NCBI GenBank assembly: GCA_964022115.1
Contig: CAXIBC010000002.1
Location: forward strand, 31,938-95,937
Source: Oleispira sp964022115
GTDB taxonomy: Bacteria; Pseudomonadota; Gammaproteobacteria; Pseudomonadales; Oceanobacteraceae
Reading direction: 5' to 3'
DNA: 64,000 nucleotides
Below the pieces are notes generated by a model. That model was not told the DNA's origin and did not search any database. It saw only the letters and a program-made list of their open reading frames with translations. Shown here piece by piece: positions 7,963 through 16,782 of the stretch. Position numbers and translations under genes: made by a program. Positions within the stretch are counted from its first letter, which is position 1. Each line of letters begins with the position of its first letter.

Positions 7963-9330
7963 TTACTCTTGTGACGTACTATCTAGCGCACTGCTAATGG
8001 GCTGGGCATACCGCTGAAAAACCCCCCAGCCTTTTAATAAGGTATAGGCCTGATACAACTGAAAATCTTTACTTAATAGATTATCGGCTACCTTATGGTC
8101 TGCCATTTTATTTTTCGCCTTGTCGGCTTGGCCATTGGAGAGGTGGCCAGGCAAATCACTTTCTTTATAATAGCTTTGCTCGTAAGTCGTAACTTCACTT
8201 TGCTCGACATGAACATCCGGTTGTATGCCTTGGGCTTGAATCGAGCGTCCTCTTGGGGTGAAGTAGCGTGCCGTGGTGAGTTTGATCGCTTTGTCACCAC
8301 CAATTGGCAGAACGCTTTGGACCGAACCTTTACCAAACGATTGTGTACCCACAATAATCGCCCGCTTATGATCTTGTAGCGCTCCGGCGACAATCTCCGA
8401 GGCTGAGGCAGAGCCCCCGTTGATCAAAACAATGAGCGGAATGTTTGCGGCTATGGTCGTTGGGCTAGCAGAATAGCGAAAATCCGATTCGCTGATTCTA
8501 CCTTCGGTATATACGATTAGGCCTGAGCTTAAGAAAGCATCGGATACTTCAACGGCGGCGTCTAATACCCCACCAGGGTTATTACGTAGGTCTAATATTA
8601 GGCCCTTAAGAGGGGTTTTATTGTTTGTCGCTTTATCTTGTAATTTCTTAATGGCGCTTAATGTTTCACGGCCACTTTTATCTTGAAACTGGGTAATGCG
8701 CAAATAGCCAATACCATCACCTAGGTCTTCACTGCGTACGCTAGCGACTTTAATTTCGGCTCTGGTAAGTACAAAATCTAATAGCTCGGTTTCCCCCTCA
8801 CGGCGAATGCTCAGCTCGATGTCGGTACCGGGTTCGCCTCGCATTTTGTCGATGGCATTAGTGAGAGACATCTCACGTACCGGTTCACCATCTAGAGAGA
8901 TGATAAAGTCTCCCGACTTAATGCCGGCTTTTTCGGCTGGGGTATCATCAATCGGACTTACGACCTTGATCAGGCCATCTTCAATGCCAACCTCGATGCC
9001 AAGGCCGCCAAATTTGCCGGTCGTATGTTCTTGCAGGTCACTAAAATCTTCGGGTAATAAATAATCAGAGTGAGGATCAAGATTACTCAACATGCCATCA
9101 ATCGCGTATTGCAATAAGGTCTTATCGTCTACGGGTTCAACATAGGAGCTGCGAATACGATCAAAAATTTCAGTGAAATTACGCAGATCTTGCAGTGGCA
9201 GTTGGCCTTCTTGCGTGGGTGCGGTATCCGCAATTAACCCTTCGTTAGCGGCTATTGCCTGTAGGCTAACGAGCGCGCTGGCACTAAACAAGGTGGCGAA
9301 TACGAGCTGTTTGAACATGCTATTTCCCAT
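7963..9330 (-). CDS. ctpA: Carboxyl-terminal processing protease (S41 family)
   Basis: A 455-residue periplasmic serine protease with an N-terminal signal (to about residue 28), a PDZ domain at roughly 95-175 (KFGGLGIEVG, GEPVREMSL) and an S41 core. The catalytic Ser is in GGSASASEIVAG near residue 307 and the catalytic Lys in SFGKGSVQS near 332. Such proteases trim or degrade periplasmic and outer-membrane proteins, often peptidoglycan hydrolases, which fits the adjacent envC. The start used (MGNSMF) has AAGGA ten bases upstream; an in-frame ATG four codons later is possible. It lies 13 bases after envC. Confidence 0.95.
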   Translation of the reverse strand: MGNSMFKQLVFATLFSASALVSLQAIAANEGLIADTAPTQEGQLPLQDLRNFTEIFDRIRSSYVEPVDDKTLLQYAIDGMLSNLDPHSDYLLPEDFSDLQEHTTGKFGGLGIEVGIEDGLIKVVSPIDDTPAEKAGIKSGDFIISLDGEPVREMSLTNAIDKMRGEPGTDIELSIRREGETELLDFVLTRAEIKVASVRSEDLGDGIGYLRITQFQDKSGRETLSAIKKLQDKATNNKTPLKGLILDLRNNPGGVLDAAVEVSDAFLSSGLIVYTEGRISESDFRYSASPTTIAANIPLIVLINGGSASASEIVAGALQDHKRAIIVGTQSFGKGSVQSVLPIGGDKAIKLTTARYFTPRGRSIQAQGIQPDVHVEQSEVTTYEQSYYKESDLPGHLSNGQADKAKNKMADHKVADNLLSKDFQLYQAYTLLKGWGVFQRYAQPISSALDSTSQE

Positions 9331-9343
9331 GCAGTATAAATCC

Positions 9344-10474
9344 TTAATTACGACCTAGCCAAGCGGCGGGATCTTGTGGAATACCCTTGTGTCTTATTTC
9401 AAAATACAAGCGAGGTTCCTGAAAACCACCCGAAGCTCCTAGGGTAGCGATATTCTCACCTTGGTAAACCCAGTCACCAACGGATTTTAATAAACTTTGA
9501 TTGCGGGCGTACAAGGTTAAATAACCATCACCATGATCAATGATTAATAATAGCCCAAAACCTCGCAGCCAGTCGCTAAAGACAATACGGCCATGATGTA
9601 CAGCCGTAATGGCCGAGCCTTCGTAACCCTTCATTAACCAACCTTGCCACTTACTTCGAGCTTGCGCATTGTTATTACCAAAGGCTTTGATAATGCGGCC
9701 TTTGCTGGGTCTTGGCAACTTGCCTTTTAATGAGCGAATAGGGCGGGCATCTTGTTTGCGTACACTATTATCTAATAAAGTCGCGACTTCGGTAATCAAC
9801 TGCTGTAAACGCTTGCGGTCTTTTTGTTTTTGATTGAGGTCGTTACTCTTTTGCTGACGGCGAGCCGCTAAGCTAGCCAGTAATTTTTTATGCTGCTTTT
9901 TTTCGTCATTGAGCTGCTTATTCTCTTTTAATAAAGAATTTTCAGTTTTTATGAGCGCACTTTGCTGAGTCAGAATCTCGTTTTCAATATTGTTTAAACG
10001 TTTCAAATTAACGATTAACGATTGAATATTTTCCATCCGCGCTTGGTTAAAATATTCATAATATTTCAACATGCGGCTGATCTGTTGAGGATCGTCTTGG
10101 TTTAATAAGACCTTGATTGAACCTTGATTGCCGAGTTTCTGAGCGCCAGATATTTGCTTAGCGAGCTGCTGTTTTTGCTCGGTCTTAAGGAAGCGAAGCT
10201 GTTTTTGTTCCCCTTGTAGTATTTTCAAACGGGCGCGCTCGGCATTTAATTGAGTGCGTGTCGCATCAATCTTCTTTGCGCTCGCGCCGATTTTTTCATC
10301 GGATAAGCGTAATTGTTGGTTAAGCTTATCGTATTCTGATTCGGTTTTTTTTAGCCAGAGCTCCAGCTTGTTAATTTCTTGCTGTAGCTTGGCAAGATCC
10401 GCTTCCTCGTCAGCCCAACTCACTTGCGTGAGTTGGCCGAGCACAAGGCAAAAAAGAAAAGCGATCCGTATCAT
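9344..10474 (-). CDS. envC: EnvC-like murein hydrolase activator
   Basis: 376 residues: a signal peptide (to about ADEEA), a long coiled coil (about 25-235, rich in K/Q/E/L heptads) and a C-terminal LytM/M23 domain. The LytM domain is degenerate: the expected zinc-binding HxH appears as LYFEIR, and the YAH motif is YARN. In E. coli EnvC the same degeneration makes it a non-enzymatic activator of amidases AmiA/AmiB at the septum, so the same role is inferred. It lies 37 bases after gpmI. Confidence 0.92.
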   Translation of the reverse strand: MIRIAFLFCLVLGQLTQVSWADEEADLAKLQQEINKLELWLKKTESEYDKLNQQLRLSDEKIGASAKKIDATRTQLNAERARLKILQGEQKQLRFLKTEQKQQLAKQISGAQKLGNQGSIKVLLNQDDPQQISRMLKYYEYFNQARMENIQSLIVNLKRLNNIENEILTQQSALIKTENSLLKENKQLNDEKKQHKKLLASLAARRQQKSNDLNQKQKDRKRLQQLITEVATLLDNSVRKQDARPIRSLKGKLPRPSKGRIIKAFGNNNAQARSKWQGWLMKGYEGSAITAVHHGRIVFSDWLRGFGLLLIIDHGDGYLTLYARNQSLLKSVGDWVYQGENIATLGASGGFQEPRLYFEIRHKGIPQDPAAWLGRN

Positions 10475-10511
10475 GATAGCGCTACCTAGGTTTTTATTAT
10501 GAATAAACTAA

Positions 10512-12053
10512 TTAAACCGATTTCTTGATTAAATTAGTCCCCGACATCTCTGCCGGCTGAGCTAGGTTCATCATAGACAGTAGTGTCGGTGATACATCAC
10601 ATAAGCTACCTGGCTGGATACTGCGGCCATCGTTATGAGTATGAACATATACTAGGTCAACAGGGCCAGTGGTATGAGAGGTTAAAGGGCCTCCGGTTTC
10701 TGGGTTAACCATCTGCTCGGCATTACCATGATCGGCAGTAATTAGGCACTCACCTTTTACTTCAAGAATGGCATCGGTAATGCGTTTTAAGCATTGATCA
10801 ATACACTCGGCGGCTTTTACTGCTGCAGAATATACTCCGGTATGACCGACCATATCACCGTTGGCGTAATTACAAACGATGAGATCGTGCTTACCACTTT
10901 TGATCGCTGCGACTAACTTATCGGTGAGCTCAGGAGCGTTCATTTCTGGCTGCAGATCATAAGTTGCTACGTCTGGGGAAGGCACGAGAATACGTTCTTC
11001 ACCTGGGTATAAGTCTTCACGGCCACCCGAAAAGAAGAAGGTAACGTGGGCGTATTTTTCAGTTTCAGCGATGCGCAGCTGGTTTAAACCTAGGTTAGCA
11101 ACGTATTCACCAATGCCATTCACAATTGTGGCTGGGGGATATGCACAGCTGGCAGGAATATCTGCGGCGTATTCGGTGAGCATGACATAATCGGCTAATT
11201 TAGGGATGACATTGCGGGTAAAGCCAGTGAATTCAGGTTCAACAAAAGCACGGGTAATTTCACGGGCACGGTCAGGGCGGAAGTTCATAAAGATAATGCT
11301 ATCACCATCTTCAACCTTGCCACCTTCTTTGATAATAGTTGCACCAACAAACTCATCGTCTTCACCGCGGGCATAAGCGGCTTCTAATGCGGCGATGCCA
11401 GTTTCCGCCTGGTAGGCGGCTTTGGCTTCTGTCATGGCGACATAAGCTGGCTCGATACGTTCCCAGCGGTTATCACGATCCATGGCGTAATAACGCCCAG
11501 TTAAGGTGGCAATTGAGCCTGTGCCTAATTCGTCCAATTTGGCTTGTAGGCCATTAATCGAAGGAGCGGCGCTACGCGGTGGCATATCACGGCCATCTAA
11601 GATGCCGTGTACATAGAGCTTAGTAATGCCACGCTTTACGGCCATTTCGCAAGCAGCAAAGATTTGATCTTCATGACTATGTACGCCACCTGGGGATAAT
11701 AAGCCCGCAATATGAACGGCGCCGCCATTGGCTTTGGCTTTATCTATGGCTTGGCATAATACGTCATTATTGAAGAATTCACCGTCTGCTACGTCTTTAT
11801 TAATACGGGTGAAGTTTTGATAGACGATGCGGCCAGCGCCAAGGTTCATGTGACCTACTTCAGAGTTACCCATCTGGCCTTCAGGTAAACCAACAGCGTT
11901 ACCAGAGGTTTGAATAAGGGCGTTGGGGTAGGTTTTTAGTAGCGCATCCCAGGTTGGGGTATGAGCATTGGCAATAGCGTTATGTTCTGTTTCATCGCGA
12001 TGGCCCCAGCCATCAAGGATAATGAGTGCAGTTGGAGTGCGGGTCTGGCTCAT
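10512..12053 (-). CDS. gpmI: 2,3-bisphosphoglycerate-independent phosphoglycerate mutase
   Basis: A 513-residue alkaline-phosphatase-superfamily enzyme converting 3-phosphoglycerate to 2-phosphoglycerate with two Mn ions. It starts with ALIILDGWG, where Asp14 is a metal ligand. The phosphoserine nucleophile is Ser64 in MGNSEVGHMN. The later metal motifs GDMVGHTG and TADHGN are intact. Length is standard. It heads a minus-strand run gpmI-envC-ctpA-yibQ and is divergent from the rhodanese gene across a 165-base promoter region. Confidence 0.97.
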   Translation of the reverse strand: MSQTRTPTALIILDGWGHRDETEHNAIANAHTPTWDALLKTYPNALIQTSGNAVGLPEGQMGNSEVGHMNLGAGRIVYQNFTRINKDVADGEFFNNDVLCQAIDKAKANGGAVHIAGLLSPGGVHSHEDQIFAACEMAVKRGITKLYVHGILDGRDMPPRSAAPSINGLQAKLDELGTGSIATLTGRYYAMDRDNRWERIEPAYVAMTEAKAAYQAETGIAALEAAYARGEDDEFVGATIIKEGGKVEDGDSIIFMNFRPDRAREITRAFVEPEFTGFTRNVIPKLADYVMLTEYAADIPASCAYPPATIVNGIGEYVANLGLNQLRIAETEKYAHVTFFFSGGREDLYPGEERILVPSPDVATYDLQPEMNAPELTDKLVAAIKSGKHDLIVCNYANGDMVGHTGVYSAAVKAAECIDQCLKRITDAILEVKGECLITADHGNAEQMVNPETGGPLTSHTTGPVDLVYVHTHNDGRSIQPGSLCDVSPTLLSMMNLAQPAEMSGTNLIKKSV

Positions 12054-12218
12054 AATAGTAATAACTCTAATAAATTAACGTGAGTAGACAAAAAATATTG
12101 TGCCTATTCTAGCGAATCTGTGGCCTTGCGTCATTTTCTATTCTTTTTCGGGCTGTGGCTGGTTATACTGCCGCCTTTGATCCTCTTATCAGTCAACCAA
12201 ATAGGCAGTAAATAGGTT

Positions 12219-12632
12219 ATGGAACAAGCTTTCGAATTTATTAATAATAACTGGATGTTAGTCAGTGTATGGGGCGCATTTTTAGCGGCCTTTTTGTGGG
12301 ATAACAACCAGCGTAGCGGGGCGAGTATCAGCTCAGCGCAAGCGACACAGATGATCAATAAGCAAGATGCTGTGGTATTGGATATTCGTGATAAGAAGGA
12401 TTTTGAGGCGGGTCATTTAGCCAATGCCATCAATATTCCTTATGCCTCGTTGAGCGAACGTATGGCAGAGCTTGAATCTTCGAAAGAACACCCCATTGTA
12501 TTAGTATGCAAGTCTGGCCAGAGTGTTGGTATGGCGGGCAAAACCTTGAAACAGAAAGGTTTTGAGGTCTACCGCTTAAGCGGTGGTATGTTGGAGTGGA
12601 CGAACCAGAACCTTCCGCTTGTTACAAAATAG
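12219..12632 (+). CDS. Membrane-anchored rhodanese-domain protein
   Basis: A 137-residue protein with one N-terminal membrane segment (about 12-27) and a single rhodanese domain (about 35-135). The catalytic cysteine is Cys97 in VCKSGQSVG, and DIRDKKDFEAGHL is the usual first motif. It probably transfers sulfur from thiosulfate or a persulfide, substrate unknown. It resembles E. coli YibN, whose usual neighbours are grxC and secB; here secB follows after 77 bases but grxC is absent. Confidence 0.9.
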   Translation: MEQAFEFINNNWMLVSVWGAFLAAFLWDNNQRSGASISSAQATQMINKQDAVVLDIRDKKDFEAGHLANAINIPYASLSERMAELESSKEHPIVLVCKSGQSVGMAGKTLKQKGFEVYRLSGGMLEWTNQNLPLVTK

Positions 12633-12709
12633 TAAAAAATAGTAAGTAATTAGAGAGTACCGCCTAGGGCTGGTGCCGATGAAAAATAAATAAAAATTAA
12701 GGAATTATC

Positions 12710-13189
12710 ATGGCTGAAGAAGCACAACCGCAAGCACAAGACCAAGGTCAGTTTTCTCTACAGCGTTTTTACGTTAAAGATTCATCGTTCGAATCTCCGA
12801 ATGCTCCAGAGTCTTTTCAGAAGCAATGGAAGCCAGAAGTTAAACTAGATTTAAATAGCCGCTCGCGTAAGTTGGCTGACGATACTTATGAAGTAGACGT
12901 TAAAGTCACAGCGACCGCTGAAAACGAAGGTGAAACAGCGTTTTTGGTTGAAGTGGTGCTAGGCGGCATCTTCCATATTAAAGGCATTGAAGGTGAACAG
13001 CTTAAGCACATGCTAGGGGCTTTCTGTCCGAATATCTTATTCCCTTATGTACGTGAAACTATCGACCAGTTGGTGGTTAAAGGTAGCTTCCCAGCCTTGA
13101 TGTTAGCGCCGATTAACTTCGAAGCCTTATATCAGCAGGCCCAAGCTCAGCAAGCTCAAGCACCTGCGACAGAACCTACAGTTCAGTAG
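12710..13189 (+). CDS. secB: Protein-export chaperone SecB
   Basis: A 159-residue acidic cytoplasmic chaperone that keeps preproteins unfolded and hands them to SecA. The core matches SecB: the QRFYVKDSSFESPNAP start, LVEVVLGGIF, and the FPYVRETIDQLV helix followed by PINFEALY. The C-terminal 20 residues are a Q/A-rich tail. The ATG has AAGGA seven bases upstream. In relatives grxC usually separates the rhodanese gene from secB; no such frame fits in the 77-base gap here. Confidence 0.96.
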   Translation: MAEEAQPQAQDQGQFSLQRFYVKDSSFESPNAPESFQKQWKPEVKLDLNSRSRKLADDTYEVDVKVTATAENEGETAFLVEVVLGGIFHIKGIEGEQLKHMLGAFCPNILFPYVRETIDQLVVKGSFPALMLAPINFEALYQQAQAQQAQAPATEPTVQ

Positions 13190-13223
13190 AGCCTTTCTAT
13201 TGAGCTAATACTTCTGTTTAAGT

Positions 13224-13272
13224 AAAAAGCCGAGTTCGATTATTGTGAATTAATAATCGAACTCGGCTTTTT
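13224..13272. terminator. Bidirectional terminator between secB and trmL
   Basis: A perfect 21-bp inverted repeat starting AAAAAGCCGAGTTCG and ending CGAACTCGGCTTTTT with a 7-base loop. It sits between convergent secB and trmL and is A/T-flanked on both sides, so it can serve both. Confidence 0.93.
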
Positions 13273-13310
13273 AGTCTCTGCATTTTCGTTAGCCAATAAT
13301 CTAGCGAAAA

Positions 13311-13775
13311 TTAGCTTCCCCCGGCATAACCATTTTGGCGCCAAGCTTCAAAAATCATCACTGCAACGGTATTCGACAAGTTCATACTACGGCTACTTTC
13401 TTTCATTGGCAGGCGTAACCATTGCTCAAAAGGGACTTGATCACGAATCTCTGCGGGTAAACCACGAGTTTCTGGGCCAAACATCAAAAAATCGCCTTCT
13501 TTAAAAGCCGTTTCGGAGTGTGTCTGCTTGCCTTTCGTCGTCAGGGCATAAATAGTTTTAGGTTGTTCTTTCTCTAGGAAGTCTGCGTAATTTTCATGAA
13601 TACGGACATTGGCCCATTCGTGGTAATCCAGTCCAGCGCGACGCAGGGCTTTCTCTTCCATATCAAAACCGAGTGGTTTAATCAGGTGCAGTTGGCAGCC
13701 TGTATTGGCACAAAGGCGGATTATATTGCCAGTATTTGGCGGTATTTCTGGTTCAAATAAAACGATGTTAAACAT
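13311..13775 (-). CDS. trmL: tRNA (cytidine/uridine-2'-O-)-methyltransferase TrmL
   Basis: A 154-residue SPOUT methyltransferase that modifies the wobble position (34) of leucine tRNAs using SAM. Typical motifs: LFEPEIPPNTGNIIRLCANT at the N-terminus, FGPETRGLP in the knot region, and the C-terminal knot motif RSMNLSNTVAV. Length is standard for the family. The gene is a single unit converging on secB; the MSHA operon begins 192 bases away in the opposite direction. Confidence 0.95.
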   Translation of the reverse strand: MFNIVLFEPEIPPNTGNIIRLCANTGCQLHLIKPLGFDMEEKALRRAGLDYHEWANVRIHENYADFLEKEQPKTIYALTTKGKQTHSETAFKEGDFLMFGPETRGLPAEIRDQVPFEQWLRLPMKESSRSMNLSNTVAVMIFEAWRQNGYAGGS

Positions 13776-13967
13776 GATGACTCCTCAGTATTGGCTGATT
13801 ATAGGAAGTTGAGCATTAATTGGAAGGAAAAGCCTCATATTGATTACTGAACACTCTATTAGTAATTCGCGTTAGTTATTAGTAAGTTCATCTTCAGCGC
13901 ATTTTGTTATTTATCTACTAAACTTTATTTTTAGAGATGATTTAAATCTAGAAATAGGAGTTGGTGG

Positions 13968-15119
13968 GTGAAATTTCGCTGGCCATTTAATAAGCAAAAG
14001 CATAAGCATTGGCTCGGTATTCATGTGTCATCACTGGCCCCGAGTGCGGTTATTTATAGTGATGCTGGGATCGAGAAGGCGATTTGCTTTGATCAAGAGC
14101 AAGGGATTGAAGTCTTATACTCTTGGCTAAAAGAACATGCAGATCATGGTATGCCAAGCGTACTGGTATTAGATGATGACGATTATGAGCTGCTATTAGT
14201 CGAAGCCCCTGATGTGCCTGCTGACGAGTTATCCGCGGCGCTTGAGTTTCGAATTGGTGATTTATTAGCTCAGCCTATAGAAGATACGGCAATTCAGGCG
14301 GTACGTTTACCTGAGGATGCTTATCGGGGCCGAATGTCTATGGCGCATGTGATTGCAGCACCGAATGAGAAAGTTAAAGCTTGGGTTAGGTGGGCGAGCA
14401 AGCTGCATTTGAGCATAGAGAGTATTACTGTTCCTGAGCTGAGCTTGCTCAATGTCTTAGCTGCCTGCGATGTGCAGCAAGGTATTGCCTTATTAGAGCT
14501 AGGGCCTAAGCAAGGGTGTATTCGCTTGTACCAAGATGGTGCTTTATACCTGACACGCCAGGTTGAAGTTGGCATTGACGCTCTAGGCATCAGCGATGAT
14601 CTAGAGAAAGCAATACCCGCTGAGAACGAGAGCCTGATAGAGCCTGCTGCTGAAGCGATTGCGGTGAATGAAATCAACTTAGCTGAGCTGACGGATGATG
14701 ATTTTTCTAGTGATGGTCTGAATGAAGAAGTTGATTTAGATATTGCTGATGTGGATGAACTTGAAGCTATAGAAGCGCAGCTGACGATAGACGAAACGGC
14801 TTATGTTGGTTTCTCTGCTAAGGCCAGTATGAGTGAGCAGCAAGTACAGAATCTAGTATTAGAGGTGCAACGTTCTCTTGATTATTACGAGAGCCAGTTG
14901 GGTATGGGGCAAATCACCCAGTTGTGGGTAATGGCAGGGGATAGGGATCTGACTAGTCTAGTTGACGCGATGCAGCCTGCACTGACCGCCTTGGTAGAGC
15001 AACCCAATCTAATAACCAAACTCAGTGAGGTGGCGGGAATTAATATTTCAGCCAGTAGCGACGAAGTCAATAATACAGTGACGGCTTTAGGGGGGGCACT
15101 CGCGTATGTTAGAAGTTAA
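13968..15119 (+). CDS. mshI: MSHA biogenesis protein MshI (PilM-like)
   Basis: 383 residues, predicted cytoplasmic, with the actin-like PilM/GspL fold expected from FRIGDLLAQP and later LLELGPKQGCIRLYQDG stretches. It contains an acidic insert (about 205-270). The GTG start follows an AGGAG site. It is the first gene of the MSHA operon, where MshI forms the cytoplasmic part of the inner-membrane alignment complex with the PilN- and PilO-like proteins. The last codons overlap the next gene by 14 bases. No mshH-like gene precedes it. Sequence similarity to MshI in this family is low, so the name rests partly on gene order. Confidence 0.85.
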   Translation: MKFRWPFNKQKHKHWLGIHVSSLAPSAVIYSDAGIEKAICFDQEQGIEVLYSWLKEHADHGMPSVLVLDDDDYELLLVEAPDVPADELSAALEFRIGDLLAQPIEDTAIQAVRLPEDAYRGRMSMAHVIAAPNEKVKAWVRWASKLHLSIESITVPELSLLNVLAACDVQQGIALLELGPKQGCIRLYQDGALYLTRQVEVGIDALGISDDLEKAIPAENESLIEPAAEAIAVNEINLAELTDDDFSSDGLNEEVDLDIADVDELEAIEAQLTIDETAYVGFSAKASMSEQQVQNLVLEVQRSLDYYESQLGMGQITQLWVMAGDRDLTSLVDAMQPALTALVEQPNLITKLSEVAGINISASSDEVNNTVTALGGALAYVRS

Positions 15120-15753
15120 GCAAAGTATTAATTTATACCTACCGCGGTTTCGTCCACTAGAACTTTCTCCAGCGATGAAGCGGTTGCTGCATATCAGTCT
15201 GTTTGGACTTGTCGCTGTGGTCTTTTTTTCGATCTTATTATTTGTAATCAAATTGTACCTTGAGGAGCAATTAGCGCAGGCGACAGAGCAGCAAGTAAAA
15301 TTGGATAGTGAGTTGAGCTTAGTGATCTCGCAAATGCCCAATATTGCGATTGATAAAGACTTACAGAATCAAATTAGTCGCGAAGAAAAATTATTAGCTA
15401 AACAGCGCATGGTAGTCTCTTTCTTGCGTCAAGACTCCATTAGCGATAGCCGCAGTTTTACTCCGCTGGTCGAACAGCTGGCGCGTCAAAATGTTAAAGG
15501 AATCTGGTTATCTAAATTTGAAGTGATTAATCAAGGGAAAGATATTCAATTATTTGGTTATGCTAAAACCCCCGAGCAGGTATCAAGGTATTTAGTCAGC
15601 CTAGGGACTCAACCTGCTTATCAAGGGAGAGCATTTAAGCAAATAAATGTCGTGCGTGAAGAAAACTCTTGGAGCAAGTTCTTTCTTTCTACTCAGCAAG
15701 AAAGAACGGAAAGTGCCATGCTACAAGAAACCGAATCGGGAGCGCAGTTATGA
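15106..15753 (+). CDS. MSHA biogenesis PilN-like protein (MshI2)
   Basis: 215 residues with one membrane segment (about 29-51) after the short N-terminal motif INLYLPRFRP. PilN proteins usually begin with a similar INLLPWR sequence that binds the PilM partner, here MshI. A coiled coil (about 50-100) and a ferredoxin-like periplasmic domain follow. Overlaps with mshI (14 bases) and mshJ (4 bases) indicate coupled translation. Its role is to link the cytoplasmic MshI to the periplasmic alignment complex. Confidence 0.82.
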   Translation: MLEVKQSINLYLPRFRPLELSPAMKRLLHISLFGLVAVVFFSILLFVIKLYLEEQLAQATEQQVKLDSELSLVISQMPNIAIDKDLQNQISREEKLLAKQRMVVSFLRQDSISDSRSFTPLVEQLARQNVKGIWLSKFEVINQGKDIQLFGYAKTPEQVSRYLVSLGTQPAYQGRAFKQINVVREENSWSKFFLSTQQERTESAMLQETESGAQL

Positions 15754-16454
15754 CATGGTGGCAGAAGAAACCTTATATTACGGCTATTAATGCTTACGAC
15801 AAGATATCTAAGCGAGAACAGCAAATAATTTTAGTAACTGTGACCATCACCATTTTGCTATTAGGTTACTTGTTGCTGATAGAACCATTATTACTTCATT
15901 CTCAGCGCATCTATGGTGAAACCAGTCGCCTTGAGCAGATCAATAAAAACCTCTCAACACAGATTATTCAAACCCGTGAAAATCAATATCAAAACCCTAA
16001 TGATCCCTTGCGAGAAAAGCTTAAGCAAGTGGTTGCAGAAGCCGGAGCGATGCAGGAAAAAATTAATTTTTTAACCAAAGCATTAGTGGCGCCTAAGCAA
16101 ATGGTTAACCTGTTAGAAAAGGTGCTTACTCAAGATAAACAGTTAAAACTAATATCTCTTATTAACTTGCCTGAGCAGGCAATGAATATAGATGGTAAAA
16201 AGCTGCAGCAGAGCAATACGGTAAAAGAGGTTAATAACAAGCAGGCTACTGAAGCCTTAATTTATCAACATGCTTTTGAAGTTGAACTAGAAAGTACTTA
16301 TGGCAGTACAGTCTCTTATTTAAAGCGCCTAGATAACTTGCCATGGCAATTGTTTTGGCAGAGTTTGAAGTATGAAAGTTCTGAATACCCTAAAGGAAGA
16401 CTAAAAATAAAGATCTATACATTAAGTACCAGTAAGGAGGTGCTAGGTGTATAG
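15750..16454 (+). CDS. mshJ: MSHA biogenesis protein MshJ (PilO-like)
   Basis: 234 residues counted from the ATG at 15750 that overlaps the preceding TGA as ATGA; a longer frame reaches upstream but would overlap by 85 bases. One membrane segment lies at about residues 25-46, followed by a coiled coil and a PilO/GspM-like periplasmic domain. It is expected to pair with the PilN-like protein in the inner membrane. An AAGGAGG near its 3' end serves the next gene, mshK. Confidence 0.83.
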   Translation: MTWWQKKPYITAINAYDKISKREQQIILVTVTITILLLGYLLLIEPLLLHSQRIYGETSRLEQINKNLSTQIIQTRENQYQNPNDPLREKLKQVVAEAGAMQEKINFLTKALVAPKQMVNLLEKVLTQDKQLKLISLINLPEQAMNIDGKKLQQSNTVKEVNNKQATEALIYQHAFEVELESTYGSTVSYLKRLDNLPWQLFWQSLKYESSEYPKGRLKIKIYTLSTSKEVLGV

Positions 16455-16782
16455 AAAGGTAATTAAAACGTTATTGATTATGCTAGGGATACTTTCTGCG
16501 TACCCTTCTTTTGCTCAAGATCCAATGCGCCCGCCTAACTGGGTAGCGGGTAGCCGTAATGAAAATAATAACAATGCAAGCACCTTAAACTTGCAGCAAA
16601 TATTGATTTCAAAAAATAGAAAAATCGCCATCATTAATGAAAAGGTTGTGATAGAAGGTGACAAGATTGATGGCGCAAAAGTAATAAACATTTCAGATAA
16701 GTGGGTTAAGGTTGTTCGTGCAGGGCGCACAATAACATTAAGAATTACACCTACGACAAAGGAATACAGTCGTGAGAAATAA
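16447..16782 (+). CDS. mshK: MSHA biogenesis protein MshK (PilP-like)
   Basis: 111 residues with a signal peptide (to about SFA) and a mature start QDPMRPPNWV, the PilP/GspC-like DPMRPP motif. The rest is a small HR-type domain (LQQILISKNRKIAIINEKVV). It likely bridges the inner-membrane complex and the MshL secretin. The GTG start is chosen because AAGGAGG stands at an ideal distance inside the end of mshJ. It overlaps mshJ by 8 bases and mshL by 11. Confidence 0.83.
   Translation: MYRKVIKTLLIMLGILSAYPSFAQDPMRPPNWVAGSRNENNNNASTLNLQQILISKNRKIAIINEKVVIEGDKIDGAKVINISDKWVKVVRAGRTITLRITPTTKEYSREK

Noticed and set aside
9344..10474. EnvC with lost LytM catalytic residues as a broken gene
   Set aside because: Loss of the zinc ligands is normal for EnvC, which is an activator rather than an enzyme.
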